64,000 bases of DNA, taken from positions 20,637,598 to 20,701,597 of the forward strand of contig NC_060235.2 of NCBI RefSeq assembly GCF_021155775.2. The letters run 5' to 3'. Under the pieces are notes generated by a model. The model had not been told where the DNA came from. It saw nothing but the letters and a program-made list of their open reading frames with translations, and did no database searches. The stretch comes from Neodiprion pinetum (taxonomy: Eukaryota; Arthropoda; Insecta; Hymenoptera; Diprionidae). The position numbers were made by a program, and so were the translations under genes. Below, piece by piece: positions 1-11,560 of the stretch (its first letter is position 1; each line of letters starts with the position of its first letter).

Positions 1-3000
1 TTGCAGCCGCGCCGTCATCCCCCTCTCCTCCCCTCTCACCTCTCTCACTCTCTCTCTTTCTCTCTCTCTTTCTCCATCCGGCGTAAGGACGTGTGCGGTG
101 AGCGTGTCGTTCGCTAGCGGAACGAGGGATGATTCGTGCACAAAAAATAAAAACGTTTTTGTTAAAAAAACAAAAAAAAACAACAAAAAATTAAATAAAA
201 TTTATAAAAGATGGTAGGGGCAAAAACGGAAATAAATAAAAAAGGGGAATATATTCAAGAACGGGATCTATACTACATATACATTCTTTTCCTCGAAGGC
301 CAATTATGCATTTGTCAACGCTTTGAGCCCTCGGTTTGAGGATGTTGGTTGATCAATTTGCAATACCTTTTATTAATTATATTATGGGGCAGGTACTCGT
401 ACGTACATTGACTGTTCGATGAATTAATATGCCCGTTAGCGGAGAACATTTTTTTTTTTTAAATACGCTCAAGCGAAAAAAAAGAGATAAATAACAAAAT
501 CTTGGTTATAGGGTTGATTAGATTTAAATTGCTTTAGAATGATCGTTGAAAATTAGTAGATTCGATTGATTTAGTTTAGGGTGGTTTATTTTAATCAGAA
601 GAATATTTTCTATAAGTTCGCTGAAACATTTTTTTTTATTATCATCTCCACATCGTTGGATGTTTAATTTTATAGCATTGCACCGGTATTAATTATGATT
701 CAGAACTGACGATATTTAATTGACCAGTGAGGAATAAAAAATTGAAAATCTGTTTATTTGGCTTTGTAGTAAATGGTTTTCTGAATAACATCAGTCATCG
801 TCGAGCAAAATTGAACGAATCTGCCCGATTTTTAACAATTTTGAAGTGACTCAAATCAAATCATTGCGTTAGATAAGCCTTTGTTAATAATCTCAGTATG
901 TTATATTCATCTATTTCCAAAGAAATCTTCGTGGCTTACTCCTTGTCAATGCAGGAATGATTCGCGACAAAATTATGCAAAAGAACGGATATTTGACCAA
1001 CCAACCTCTTCAAATAGTAAACTTCTTCCTGAGTTTTCTGTACATTCAAAACAATGCTTTGGATCACATAATTTCATTCTGTAACATTGTTTAGAAAATG
1101 TTGTGGAATGATTACATTACTTTTCGAATATGTCGTGTTGCTAGCCGGTTTTCTCACAATTAGTTATAACTGAAATTACAGGATGCACAAGTGGTTTGGT
1201 TCATAAGAAAAATCAGTCATACAGAGAAATAATAAAATCAAGGTACGGAAAGTTGAACTCAAGTTGTACTTGATTTAAAGAATCTCTTACCACTAGAGAG
1301 AAATAATAGAACCGCAGGTTCAAACATATGAGAAATTTGGTCATTGTTAATTTAAGAATGGTGCCATTGTCGTTCGATTTTTTACTACCAATTTTTTTTT
1401 TTTTTTTTTTAATTTCGTTCGACTACCTCTTTCAATGTACAGTACAGCCTTCTAAGCCAAATCTTTGAATCGTTTTTAAATTTTTCTATTATACAAGACC
1501 GTGAGAGAACTTCTTGAATTTATTTCGACTCGCCAAGTTACGTCTGCGATTCCAACGTGAATTCAGTTTATTTCAAGTTATTCGCAAAATTTCGTACACC
1601 TGTATTTTTTTTTATCTAATATTTTGATTTTCTTCGACACCTTCACCGTCCCTCTTTCCTCCTCTCACTTCTTCATCCAGCAATTCATCCCGGGGCGCCA
1701 AGCCAGCGAAGTAGAATTATGCAATCAGTCCCGGTATTATCTAATTCTCTAATCAGTCTCGAAGAATGAGTAAGAAAATTGCAGAGTTTGAAGCTGTGTA
1801 TATGTAGCAATTACTCTGCTACTCCCCGCCCTTCTTCTCCTCGCGATTGTTCTCCGCGCTAACAATACCAGTGTAATTAACAATTAGGTATCTACTATGA
1901 TAATTTTATACCTTGTATAACCAGCGCTGAAATACTGCGCGCCCTGTTTACGAACAAACCTTCGGCACTATTCTTGGACCCTCTTCCCCCGAACCCCTAT
2001 GTTCCCTGCCGTGGATAACACGGTATCCAACCGCTTTACATACATTTGCATACTGCGAATTTGTGAAGGCTATCTCTGCCTCCTCTCTCTCTCTCTCTCT
2101 CTTTCTCTTTTTCTCCCTCTCCTCGCTCTCCACGCTCAAACCTGTCGAAACTCTGCGGATACGTAGGTATATAGACATGTTCGTGTACACGGGTGTAATT
2201 ACATGTATATGCGTGCACATGTATTTATTCGCAAATGATTGGTCTTTATTTTCACACTCTTCTGCGCGACCGTTTCTCTCTTATTGCGTCAACGTTTTTC
2301 GTACGCCACCGAATGGCCGGAGGTTTGGTAGGTATTTGAAAAACGGTTAATTAAGGAAATACGGAAAACGTCGTAGAGAGAATTTGACCCTGATACTGAT
2401 TGTTTCAATGTTACCATTCATCTCGTTTACTAATTAATGACTGAAAACTCTGGAGAAGACGTTTTGTCTTCTCGAAAAACGTCGGGATGAACAGTTTAAA
2501 CGTACATCGTATGTCCGATTTAGATGGTTTTTCTCAGCTGATTAGTTAACTTGTACAAACAGCTCGTCTTAAAGGCTGTTCAAGGTATTAATCTTATTCG
2601 GTCTCGCTAATTATTACTTTACTGACCATCGTGGTCTCGAATTTTTCATTGAAATATCCGAATACCCATCTTCTAGGTGTCCCATTCATTCTTCATAGCC
2701 GAATTTGTATCATTCGATCGCGTATTGCTAATTGAAATTCAACCACAGAAACATGCAATTGAGTTTAAATTTAATTTAAAAAATAACAACATTATAATTG
2801 AGAGAATAAAATTAGGGAAAAGGAATACATTTTTTAAATACTCGATCGAATCTGTTCTCCAACTGCAGTGATAAAAAAATATCAAGAAAATGAAAATCCA
2901 ACCTAGTACAAAAATAAAATTAAAATGATCGGTAACTTTGGATTTGAAATTGATTAGAATACGTATTAGTCGCAAAATTTCTTTTTTTTTCTAGAAACAA

Positions 3001-3379
3001 CGTCAGCACAATGAATGGGAGAATGAAACGACACGTGCCACGTAAATAGCTCGGTATAACTGTAGAGTCTGAGGGGTGTAGGAAAAATGATTTCGGGTAA
3101 CCGAAGGACGATCAATCATGCAATATGGTAGCGTACCGCTCGCACGTTTTCAAATTACAAACCACCACGCAAACTGGAGGACTATATGTATTTGCATAAC
3201 AAACGGGGATATATTAAATTATTCATCGAACGGAAAATATAATTTTTGAATTGCGAATTCGCCGCCGCGCTTTGCGTATATTCCCCGCCAAATCTACAAT
3301 ACAAACCGCCGGGTTATGTGGGCTTTGTTGTGTATGCTCGTTTGCCGGTATAATTTCTGCAATTCAGTTCTGTTTTTTC

Positions 3380-3384
<5 letters not shown>

Positions 3385-3446
<62 letters not shown>
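3385..3446. repeat. (TC)n microsatellite
   Basis: About 31 uninterrupted CT/TC dinucleotides. The serine/leucine and arginine/glutamate frames that appear across it on the two strands are artefacts of the repeat, not genes. Confidence 0.97.
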
Positions 3447-3449
<3 letters not shown>

Positions 3450-5899
3450 GTCTGCGTGCGAGAAATATGTATTCATCTTTTTTTGCAAAAAGCTTCCGCT
3501 TTCCCTTTAACGTTCGTTAAACTTCGAAGCAACTTATTCGCAAAAACTCTGTACGTATATACATATTATAGAAAAACCTCAGTTTATCTTTGCTCTCTTT
3601 ATTTCACTTTTTCTTAGATAATTTTTTTTCCCTCTGTGTCTGGAAAGTTGAAGCAGAGTTCTACACGAAAAAACAAAATTTTAAGGGTATAAACTTCTTC
3701 AAGCTTTAAAAGTAAACCGGCAAAGGAAAATATACCGATTGTTTTTTTTTTTTTTATACCACCAAGCTTCTTTACTTTATTTAAAGTATGTTTTAAACAT
3801 GCAGCTGAGTCGAAAAAGTGTCGAACGGAGAAAATGATCTCGTGAGAGTTTTACCAGTGAAACTAAAACTGATTTAGTTTAGTTAAAACCGAAACGATAT
3901 TTCCCTGAGGCAGAAAAGAAAATGACAAAATCACAAACCATGACTGGAAACAATCCACTATCACTAAATTTGAAAATCAATTAAATATTATTCTACGATT
4001 CTGAATCGCCAAACGTGTGTCTTGTTTGACAAATTATTCATTTATTGCTCATATTGTTTCCAACTCAATTTGGTATACACCGTCACTGAAACTTTTGTTT
4101 TCGCTTCTCACAATCAGACGATGCAAAAAATACATATTAATTTGATTATCACACGGTTTGATAAATAATTTCCCCTGTGTTAATTAACGAACACTTCATA
4201 GTCATGAAAATCTGCCAACTCGTACGGGATTCATTTGGAACAAAAAAAAAAAAGAATAGCAACGAATTCACGAAATTGGATAATTAGTAAACCTTCTGCT
4301 GGTTGATAATCATGCAATAATATGATTTCCTTCAAGTTGTCGAAATCATTATGTTTTAGTAGTTGAAATTCGCAATTTACCATGTTTTCTCTTATCAAGA
4401 AGATGGTACGATATTCCAACAAAATTTGACGAATCTTTTCAACCAGACTGTACGTCAGATAAATCGTTAAAGAAATTGCGAAACTTCTTAAACAACCAAC
4501 GAGATAAGAAGCGGAAGCATCGGAGCTTTTTTCTTCACTGGTCCAATTATCGACTCGGGAATATTATGGAGCCCAAATACAATCGGAAAATCATTTGCCA
4601 GATCAAACTGCCTTAACTCCCCTGAATATCCACAATGAGGAGAGTTTTTTGCGTAGCAAAAACGTTAAATGCTTTGCGAGTTGGGTAAATATATTAACCA
4701 CCGTCCCCCGAATTTCCCTCTTCCTCAAAACGACGGGGGCAGGGAAGGGAATACTTTCGGTAATTACTTGGGTCGTATTCGACGTATCGGTTCTGAGATA
4801 AGGCGGTTTTCTTCCTAACACTTAAGCCAAAGCCGGTGTGGTGTATGGTAACAAACCGGCGCACTAATGCTAAGTTGAAATGCGGCGAGAGGCATTAGCT
4901 TATCTTCGCGCACCTTATAGCTGCTTTTTCTTCACGGCGGTAAGATTTCTTCGTATTTCTCCTCCCGGCCCTTCCATAACAGTCGGCACTTTGAAAGGCT
5001 GTGTTCGTGTTTTCTGGTAAATATAACAATCGTTTTGTTATTAACTTTCCTCGTTTCTTCTAAATATTCTCATGTATTTCCTTTATTCATTCATTTTAAT
5101 TTTTGTTTCACTTGATATAATTAAGACGTCGAATTCCAGCTTCATTTCGTAATGCACGTAAAGTTAATCTTGTGAAATTCGATCCGTGTGAGAGTAAAGC
5201 ATGCGAGACGGAGAAATTTTATTGTTATTGTGTGATTTTATGTAAAAAGTCAATGCCCTGACTAGCTGATGCGGCGTTAGCATTCCTGTACAGATTTTTG
5301 TGGTAACCACAATCTGAGCACTCATCTTTCATAGGAAGGATCCCTTCTTCTTCTGATTCTTACTCTTTTCAATTCTTGTGAAAGTTCATGCCGATGCTGG
5401 GTGAAAAACCTCTACCGCGACGAATTTGTGACACACGACGTCCCACATTGTGATCGGACAACATTTTTTATCCCCTCATATGACGTAGGTATAACGATGC
5501 AGAGCAACCTACTTCCTACTTCGGGGAACCAAAACCCATATTCAATCTTGTCACGAGGTTTTCTGCATTTCGAACGACGTACACGTTCAAAAATTTACCA
5601 AAACGGACTACCGTAGTGTAGGAATACGAATACAGTGTTAAATTAAAGCCAAATTATAGTATAGAAAAGTGCACACCGCATTTTTCCAAACGCCAGTCAG
5701 CTCTTCGAGTAAAGTTTCGACGCCAAATTACTATTTTCTTATTTCTCACCCGCGCTTTATCAAGTAATTTGAAACTTCAGAACAAGATTTCCAGTAATGT
5801 CTTTAAATATCATGAACCCAGACGAGATTTCAAAGGTTCCCACAATATCTCAATATCGTTTTCCAACCGGTCTCAGGTGTCCGACTGTCTGTGCCCTGA

Positions 5900-8800
5900 C
5901 CTGGAAGACAACACCGCGAGCTACTGACAACTTTGCGGCCATCGAGTGAGCATTGACGGGTTTTTCACGGACTTGTGTCGTCCAGGTATTCTTGAATAAC
6001 GCATGATAACAGCGAGACAGGCGAAAGTGGAGAACGGGTATAAGGCAAGTGGATTCGAATCGGGAGGAGCAGAAAATGCCTGGATCAGAAGTGCGGATCC
6101 AGAGACGCGACTACCGCCGCACCGATGTCTGAACCGGAATTTGGATTGGGTCCACGGTGAAGCGGTGGATGGCACACCTCGTTACGATTGTCTCTGATCT
6201 TGGTTTGTTATCCTCGTTCCTCGGGACCAAGAACAATGCCTACTGTGCACGCTCGGTTGGTTCTTGAGGCGATTCGCACAGTGTCTGGGAGATGCGACCT
6301 GCACAGTGGAGGTTCGACCTCGCATCCATCATCATCGGTGGCACTCTAAGCCGCGTGCAGCAGTCTTTCGTTCTATTCAGAGAGCGAGAAATTCCGGGTA
6401 GCAAGTCAAAGGCTTGGGCTGGTTCGACGGCTCTTGGATTAATCGAAAAATAAACCCGACCGGCGTGCATGGGGGAAAAAAAGGAACCGGAGAAAACGTT
6501 CGCTTCGTTACGAGCGCCGGGTTAACAGGCGTAGTCCATGGTCGATAATCTGATAGAAGGATGTATAAAGGAGGAGGAGGAAACAGTCGGCGGGAGAGAA
6601 ACGTGATCGACTTCAACACCGCGCTTCGGCAGTGCAGCTGTATGCAGCCTTCTTAACAATCATTTAGCCGCTCTTCGGATGGTCAGATTCGCTGTTCTGC
6701 AGCGGGACATAAAGCTGGTGGCTCTCCTCTCCATCAATTGCCTCAGTCCACTGCGCTTTTCTCAATTGACAGTTGGCTGCAACTTCTGCTCCTGGATCCA
6801 TGTCACCGAGTCGAGTCAAGGGACCGATCGGTAGTCGTCGTTTGCTTTGCCCGGTTGTCACTGTCCACCTCGTAATTGGAATCCGCAGGTTACCAATTGG
6901 CTCTTCTTGTCAGTTATCTTAAATCCTGGGTTATGGCCTGCATGCACGCCAAACTATCCAGAAGCTTCCTAAGAACTCTCCTCAGGCCGGGACTCGCCCT
7001 TCTGATTTTGCAACTCTAATCAGATCCCAACAACCCGATCAGGATTATGCACGACTCTCGTAATTAGAATCCGAGGTTCCTGCTCCAGGGTCAGTCACAT
7101 CCACGATTTTTTGTACAATCGGAAACCGGAGGATCAATTCGTCGTCCATTCCTTCCTCGGTCAGACGGTTGTTCTTGTTTCTTCTTCTCAGCGAAGAAAC
7201 TCTTGGAGCGGTCACCTAAAATTTCATCATTTCACTGACAATGAGTGGGTATGATCTCTTGGGAACTCTGCTGGCTGGATTGTTTTGTCCTCTCCATGAT
7301 CAGCTCTTCGTCAGTTTTGCAGCCGGTATCTGTTTTAATAAAGGATTCAAGAAGTTGATTAGGGAAAGAGTCTGACAATTCTGCTTCACAGTGAAGACAA
7401 CCATCAAAAAATTGAGCTCTTGTAGGCAGCTTTTTATTAAATGGGTATGACTTCTTGGAAGCCATCCTGACTGAGTTGTTTCGACCTCTTCGTAACGTTA
7501 ACCAGTCTTGCAGCAGCCGTCTAATTCTGTAAAAGAATACGGAGATTTGATTGGCGGAGGAATTGATCGGAAAAATGCAAATTAACAGTGAGCCTTTTTC
7601 TTGTCAAGTGGTAGTTTTTCTCCCCTGGGAAATCTCCTCGTTAAAGCGATTCGGGCCAGCCCGCTTCCTGAACGATTTGCCTCCAATTCCGTTAGTGGCA
7701 TCGACTGGTTACGGGAAGTTACAAAGCAGCCAGAAGGAGTACAGCAAAAAGTAGAGTTGGTTCCCGAATCGAGAATCCCGGGTTTCGGCTTACGGCCGTG
7801 CGGCCTGGCCTGCCGTTTCCCTCGACCATCCGTCACTCGGTGACACACCACGCCAATGCGTTTTTGCCCAGCAAGGCCCACATTTCTGATGCGCCTCGAG
7901 GGGTCCAGGACCCCTCTGCACCGCTAACTCCGCCAAAGCACCGCGCAGAAGCAAACTCTTCCATTTTATCTCACTCAGTCTTTAACTTTTTCAAAGAGAC
8001 CTTGTTAGCTCCGACTGACGTAGGTACCCTCCTCTCCTTATCCATACTCCTTCTCATCACGGGAATCATCATATCTCCTTGGTCGCCGTACAAAAGTAAC
8101 GTGCGGACTATGTCAAATGTTTGTTGCAATTGTTCAATACTCGTCCCCGTTTTGTTACTCAAATTAATTGACTACATAAAACGTTGAGTATATCGTGTAC
8201 TCCTGCAAAAAAAATCTAAGCCACTTTATCTTATAGCTACGATCAAGTTTTCACATCGATTATCTTGTTGCCGATCGTCTTTCAAGCGATCGATCAACTA
8301 CTCCAATGATAACGAATTGGTACCGATCTATGAGATACAGGATCGCTTGTACCGACCAGATTTCGGAGTTCTGCTGTTTGTCGATACATGGCAAGTACCC
8401 AGATGGTACTGGATCGACGGGGAGAGTGAGAGATCGGCCTTCGAGATCGAGGTTCTGCCTTACCGACGTTAAGCGAGGTGAACCCTAGCCTCTGCGAGGG
8501 TCCTGGTGTCAGGAGTCGAGGAGCCGCGACCACGAGACAAGAACCTGTTTCGGAACGAGCGGCGACGTCGTTAGGCTGCAGGATAGAATTAGATTCCGAC
8601 TGGATAACGTGTCTAACGATATAATGGATCGAGCCAGTCCCATAAAAGAATTCTTTTTCTCCATTTGCTTACCCATTTCTTATTCATCTTTTGTTTTCAA
8701 ACTCGTCATCGCGGGTCGCGCATTCCCTCCTGGTTCACCCGTTTTTCTCGTTTACCATCCGCGCGTCCCATTCAACCGTCGTTCAGATACAGATCGGCCG

Positions 8801-9200
8801 GATCGAAATTCCTCACCGGTTAGTCGGCGCTCAGGCCCAGCTCGCGCGGATTCTAGCATCGCGCTAACGCGCAGGTGAGCGGGTCCCACGAGGAGCTGGT
8901 GCAGGGGGCGTAAAATTCGTCGAGGGACGAGTATAACCGGGGGTCCAGCATGTCGTGTCCCGAGGCGCGCGTCCCGCCTTATAATTTTGATGTAAGGCCT
9001 CGCGAGGAATCCAAGATGGCGGTGGCGGCGTCCCTCCGCGTCGTAAACAAAACACGCTCTCTCGGTCTCTCTCATTTTCCATTAACCGTAGACGGTATAA
9101 GGTAGAGGAGGGCACCCGCGATCTCGCACCGTTCAACTCGGCTCTCCGCTTGTCCTTGGCGGCTGATCCAGCCCGCAAGGAGACTTATACACACGCTGCG
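5900..9200. other. GC-richer block with short open frames on both strands, unassigned
   Basis: Base composition rises above the AT-rich surroundings, and open frames of 60-129 codons occur on both strands (for example 7798-8187 plus and 7232-7465 minus). None has a recognisable domain. Diverged internal repeats are visible: a motif near 7246-7290 recurs near 7447-7490 in altered form, and a shorter one near 6871 recurs near 7058. It could be a decayed transposon, a promoter-type CpG-rich region or both. I do not call a gene. Confidence 0.4.
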
Positions 9201-10323
9201 ATGCGGGGTCGTCAACCACGCTTTTATATCTGTGGTCCACGAATATCAACTTCATTTGATCCCCCGTTTATTCCTCCCTGCAAAGCCCGTGCCCTCAACC
9301 CGTTCATAATCACCCGGCTCGCCCTGTGAGGCTAGAGTTTAAAATTACGGTTCTCGGAAGGAAATTAAGGAATGGCTGGGCTGGGAAGACCTCGGTTGTA
9401 GAATTCTCAAAATAGACATGCCAGAACAAAATATCATTCTTTCAAACCACGATGACATTTTGTGTGAAAAATTATTTTTCATGTATAGAATCTGGGATTT
9501 CAACTGTAATGTTACATGCACTGAGTTTGGGTCAAGTTACTCATTCGGATGTTGGTAAGAAGTCTCATCCGTGAAAAACAACACGCATTATCAAATTTGA
9601 GTTTACTTTGACGTAAAACAAGACGTGAGAGAATCAATCGTTTTCCAGATACTCTGACAATTGTGGTAATCAAATTAACTCATCAACTTGAAACACATAA
9701 ACGATTAGACTAACGTATCGACAAATTGGCTTCTGATTCATCTCCAATTTTCAATTACAAACTTGAACGAGCGTTCAATGTCTGAATGATTGTACACGTC
9801 GAATGCCCAAGTAAACTGAGTATTCGTTTATCCAAAAAGTCAAATTTTTGATGCTAAACAGTCTTACCAAAAATAGCGTAACTGTCCCAACAGCAAAGAA
9901 AACTGATCACGTCGTCCCTGTGATAAGAGACATCGACGCGTGGTCAGAGAAGAATAATCCTTGCACTGTCTAAAGTAAGAAGATAAACAAGTCCATCGGT
10001 ATTTTATTATCGCGTCAAGCTCACAATCGCGACTGTACCGAAGTATAGAAACAAGAATAAAATAAAGAGAGGATGAAAAAAAAAAAAAAATGACAAAATA
10101 AATCCCGCATGCGGGTCATAAAATGTGGCCACCGTTGCTCGTACGACGCGTGTATGAGATCCACGAAAACACGTGTGTGTCGATACCGCAAAGTTGGATT
10201 ATATAATTAGAACCACGTATAAGAAGCAATAATTAATTACACACTTGCTGCCATCGGAGGGGTGTCCTTTACTGCGCGAAGGAAAGGAGGGAAGAGGGGG
10301 ATATTCTCAACCGATCATCACAG

Positions 10324-10409
10324 AATCTGACGATGAAACGGCCGATTTCCAGGGTCCTGAAACTATAGTATACCCGGTGCAGCATCTCGATGGCGAGTGG
10401 ACCGCTTCG
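10324..10409 (+). CDS. Candidate small coding exon upstream of the myosin gene
   Basis: An 86-bp open segment lies between a plausible acceptor (branch-like CTCAAC, then ATCACAG) and a good donor (TCG|GTGAGA). Its reading is protein-like and acidic (ESDDETADFQGPETIVYP and following, to WTAS). It needs one base from a preceding exon and ends in phase 0. It does not fit directly onto myosin exon 2, which needs phase 1. An in-frame join to the exon containing the 11235 ATG would require an acceptor at 11185-11186. No family is recognised. It could be a 5' exon of the myosin gene, an exon of an unrelated transcript, or chance. Confidence 0.3.
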
Positions 10410-10904
10410 GTGAGAGACCTCTCCCTCTTTCTCTTGGTCCCCCCTCCTCCCACCACCATCCATGCCACTGCCCCCAGGGTAGGACCGGCTCTCGGTCACA
10501 CACAGCGACGCGGCTAAGACCTGTTCCCGCTAACTCCTGCTGTCGTAAGGAAGAGGTGGAACCGGCCCGAGGCTCAGGTGCGCCTCACAACAAAGTTACG
10601 ACGAACAAGGCGTGGAAGAGATAGGGCACTAGCAGGGCTCCCAGCTCTTCGCAGAGCGGGCAACAATGAAGCCCGGCAGTTGAGCGCGGTCGCTCAAACT
10701 TGGTGCTAGGTGTATAAGCAGAGTCTCAGAGTTTTCCGCTTTCGATTTAACCCTCCTCGTCTCAGGGTCATTTTCCCTTTCGCTGGTACTGGTTCGGCAA
10801 ATTTACAACGTACCATTCGCGGTCGCGAGTTGAACCGGTTTCGTTAAGGTGCCGGCTGATTTCGAGTGATAAGAATTTTGTCTCGCAATCTACAGTGCTC
10901 TCAC

Positions 10905-11105
10905 CTTGATTCGAGTGTCAGTCACGAACAAAGCGGTTGACGGATCAAACTGGCTACCAGCATCCTTGGACGGTTTGAGGATGTAAATCGGTTCTGCGAC
11001 CGGTTGAGGCTTTCGTGGAAAGGTGAAAACTAGCGTTGGCATTGGCTCCGTTGAAGCCGCAGTGTGTTCGCGTAATCGGTTCATCAGTCGTTCGTCGATC
11101 GTCAT
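10905..11105 (-). CDS. Candidate first coding exon of a divergent minus-strand gene
   Basis: A 67-codon frame starts at ATG 11105 on the minus strand (MTIDERLMNRLREHTAAS...) and ends exactly at a strong donor (ATC AAG|GTGAGAG) in phase 0. The frame stays open upstream of this ATG to 11225. The middle (about residues 23-40) is proline-rich and hydrophobic. I recognise no family and found no convincing second exon to the left. If real, its start codon is only 130 bp from the myosin start on the opposite strand, implying a shared bidirectional promoter. If not, the segment is simply myosin 5' UTR or promoter. Confidence 0.33.
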
Positions 11106-11234
11106 GTGCGAGTGCGGTGGAGAATGTGCCGGCAGTACGGAAGCTGATAATAGGAGAGTGTTTTGAAAGCCCGTGTCACCCGTAAGAGAACATCGACACC
11201 TTGTCAACGGTCGGGCGGAGTGCACTGCTCCGAT

Positions 11235-11325
11235 ATGGCGACCTTAGGGCTCTCGAAGGTTTTCATATTGGACAAGTATTTCACGGAGCTCCAGAAGTTC
11301 TGGGAGACGGAGAAGAAGCTCCAAG
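11235..11325 (+). CDS. dachs: Myosin exon 1 (N-terminus)
   Basis: Encodes residues 1-30 (MATLGLSKVFILDKYFTELQ, then KFWETEKKLQ) and ends CAAG|GTATTG in phase 1. The leftover G joins AT of exon 2 to give Asp31, so the splice is coherent across an 8.4-kb intron. The segment is amphipathic and probably continues into the helix of exon 2. Confidence 0.75.
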
Positions 11326-11526
11326 GTATTGTATATACGTCGTCGTAAAATCATCTCGCGCGTCGAAACAGCGTGGTCAAAAAACACCTGATCATTACGG
11401 GTACCTCGTGCATCACGATATGATTAAATCTGATGTGAAAAGAAAAGACGACTATACCCCAAGATTCTTGCGCATAAGTAATTCTCAACTTCCACCGCGA
11501 ATCGCGCTTACGCTAAGTACTTCCAC

Positions 11527-11560
<34 letters not shown>

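Larger units (their letters stand above)
1..10323. other. Upstream region without a recognised gene
   Basis: No reading frame here matches a protein family I recognise. Positions 1-75 are a pyrimidine-rich (CT) tract. Most of 120-5,800 is AT-rich with homopolymer runs and a long (TC)n tract at 3385-3446. About 5,900-9,200 is GC-richer (listed separately). 9,400-10,240 is AT-rich with no signal I can name. The stretch just before the myosin gene may hold its promoter and 5' UTR, but I could not fix a TATA box or initiator with confidence. Confidence 0.6.

Noticed and set aside
3251..3520. Overlapping frames of 64-89 codons on both strands
   Set aside because: They run through the (TC)n microsatellite; the peptide is the dinucleotide repeat.
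7971..8162. Minus-strand 63-codon frame (MSNKTGTSIEQLQQTF...) below a good-looking acceptor (TTTTTTTTGCAG)
   Set aside because: All three frames from that acceptor meet a stop before reaching it, and no family is recognised.
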